Origin: Hellea sp964576765
Lineage (GTDB): Bacteria > Pseudomonadota > Alphaproteobacteria > Caulobacterales > Maricaulaceae
DNA length: 32,390 bases
Direction: 5' to 3'
Assembly: GCA_964576765.1 (NCBI GenBank)
Contig: CAZNWH010000012.1
Span: forward strand, 1 to 32,390
Positions 32,321 to 32,390 of this stretch are shown here, in pieces. Made by a program: the position numbers and the translations under genes. How positions within the stretch are numbered: position 1 is the stretch's first letter; each line of letters opens with the position of its first letter. The notes under the pieces were generated by a model that was given only the letters and a program-made list of their open reading frames with translations, was not told the DNA's origin and ran no database searches.

Positions 32321-32369
32321 CTGTTTTGAGTGTCTTAAACTCGCCTCAAAACAGCCTCTGGCCAGAGGC
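32321..32369. repeat. Adjacent inverted repeat and palindrome at the right edge
   Basis: CTGTTTTGAG (32321-32330) pairs perfectly with CTCAAAACAG (32345-32354). It is followed at once by the 16-bp perfect palindrome GCCTCTGGCCAGAGGC (32354-32369). No T-run follows inside the window. Could be a terminator, part of a longer element cut by the edge, or a regulatory dyad. Confidence 0.6.
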
Positions 32370-32390
32370 GATAAACGCCCAATACTGTTG

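Noticed and set aside
1..32390. CRISPR arrays, insertion sequences or prophage genes
   Set aside because: No regularly spaced repeats, transposase, integrase or phage structural genes are visible on either strand.

Overview
The window looks like a piece of an alphaproteobacterial chromosome, most likely from the marine, stalked-bacteria side of the class (Caulobacterales / Maricaulales / Hyphomonadaceae-like). The grounds are a class I (archaeal-type) lysyl-tRNA synthetase, a large TonB-dependent receptor, a TPR-sulfotransferase, an RsaD/RsaE-like type I secretion operon, a perfect TTAA-N7-TTAA CtrA-type box, and moderate-to-low GC by eye. This assignment is inference; no rRNA or tRNA gene was seen. 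The sequence is a scaffold with two 100-N gaps (18010-18109 and 27170-27269).

Region 1 (1-10445) starts with the 3' part of a TonB-dependent receptor and a strong terminator. A tightly packed, translationally coupled run of six genes follows: TPR-sulfotransferase, a DpkA-like imino-acid reductase of the Ldh family, a 2,5-dioxovalerate-type aldehyde dehydrogenase, a peptidase-M19-fold protein lacking key metal ligands, a 573-residue conserved protein of unknown function, and a small DUF3726-like protein. The two recognisable enzymes point to proline/hydroxyproline-type imino-acid catabolism. The three unassigned proteins make this the best candidate for an undescribed pathway.

Region 2 (10446-18798) is a complete type I secretion system: ABC exporter, HlyD-family adaptor, TolC-family outer membrane protein. 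An SH3-domain exported protein and an RTX-like candidate substrate are transcribed divergently just downstream. The adaptor carries a ~215-residue Lys/Pro-rich cytoplasmic extension. The TolC protein carries a lipobox and a ~200-residue Tyr-rich extension. The substrate gene has a CtrA-type box and a near-consensus sigma-54 promoter upstream, and is interrupted by an assembly gap at a 9-bp tandem repeat.

Region 3 (18799-27120) is mostly housekeeping: class I lysS, a small exported TPR-like protein, a LexA-like S24 repressor with a dyad operator, two dissimilar ammonium transporters without glnK, a DUF952 protein coupled to pyrD, and a small lipoprotein.

Region 4 (27121-32390) holds a gap flanked by identical 47-bp sequences, then a minus-strand operon of two PaaI-type thioesterases and a MATE transporter. 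On the plus strand are a truncated DUF3526 permease remnant, an intact DUF3526 permease and a Fur/Zur-family regulator, each overlapping the next by ATGA. The right edge carries strong inverted repeats.
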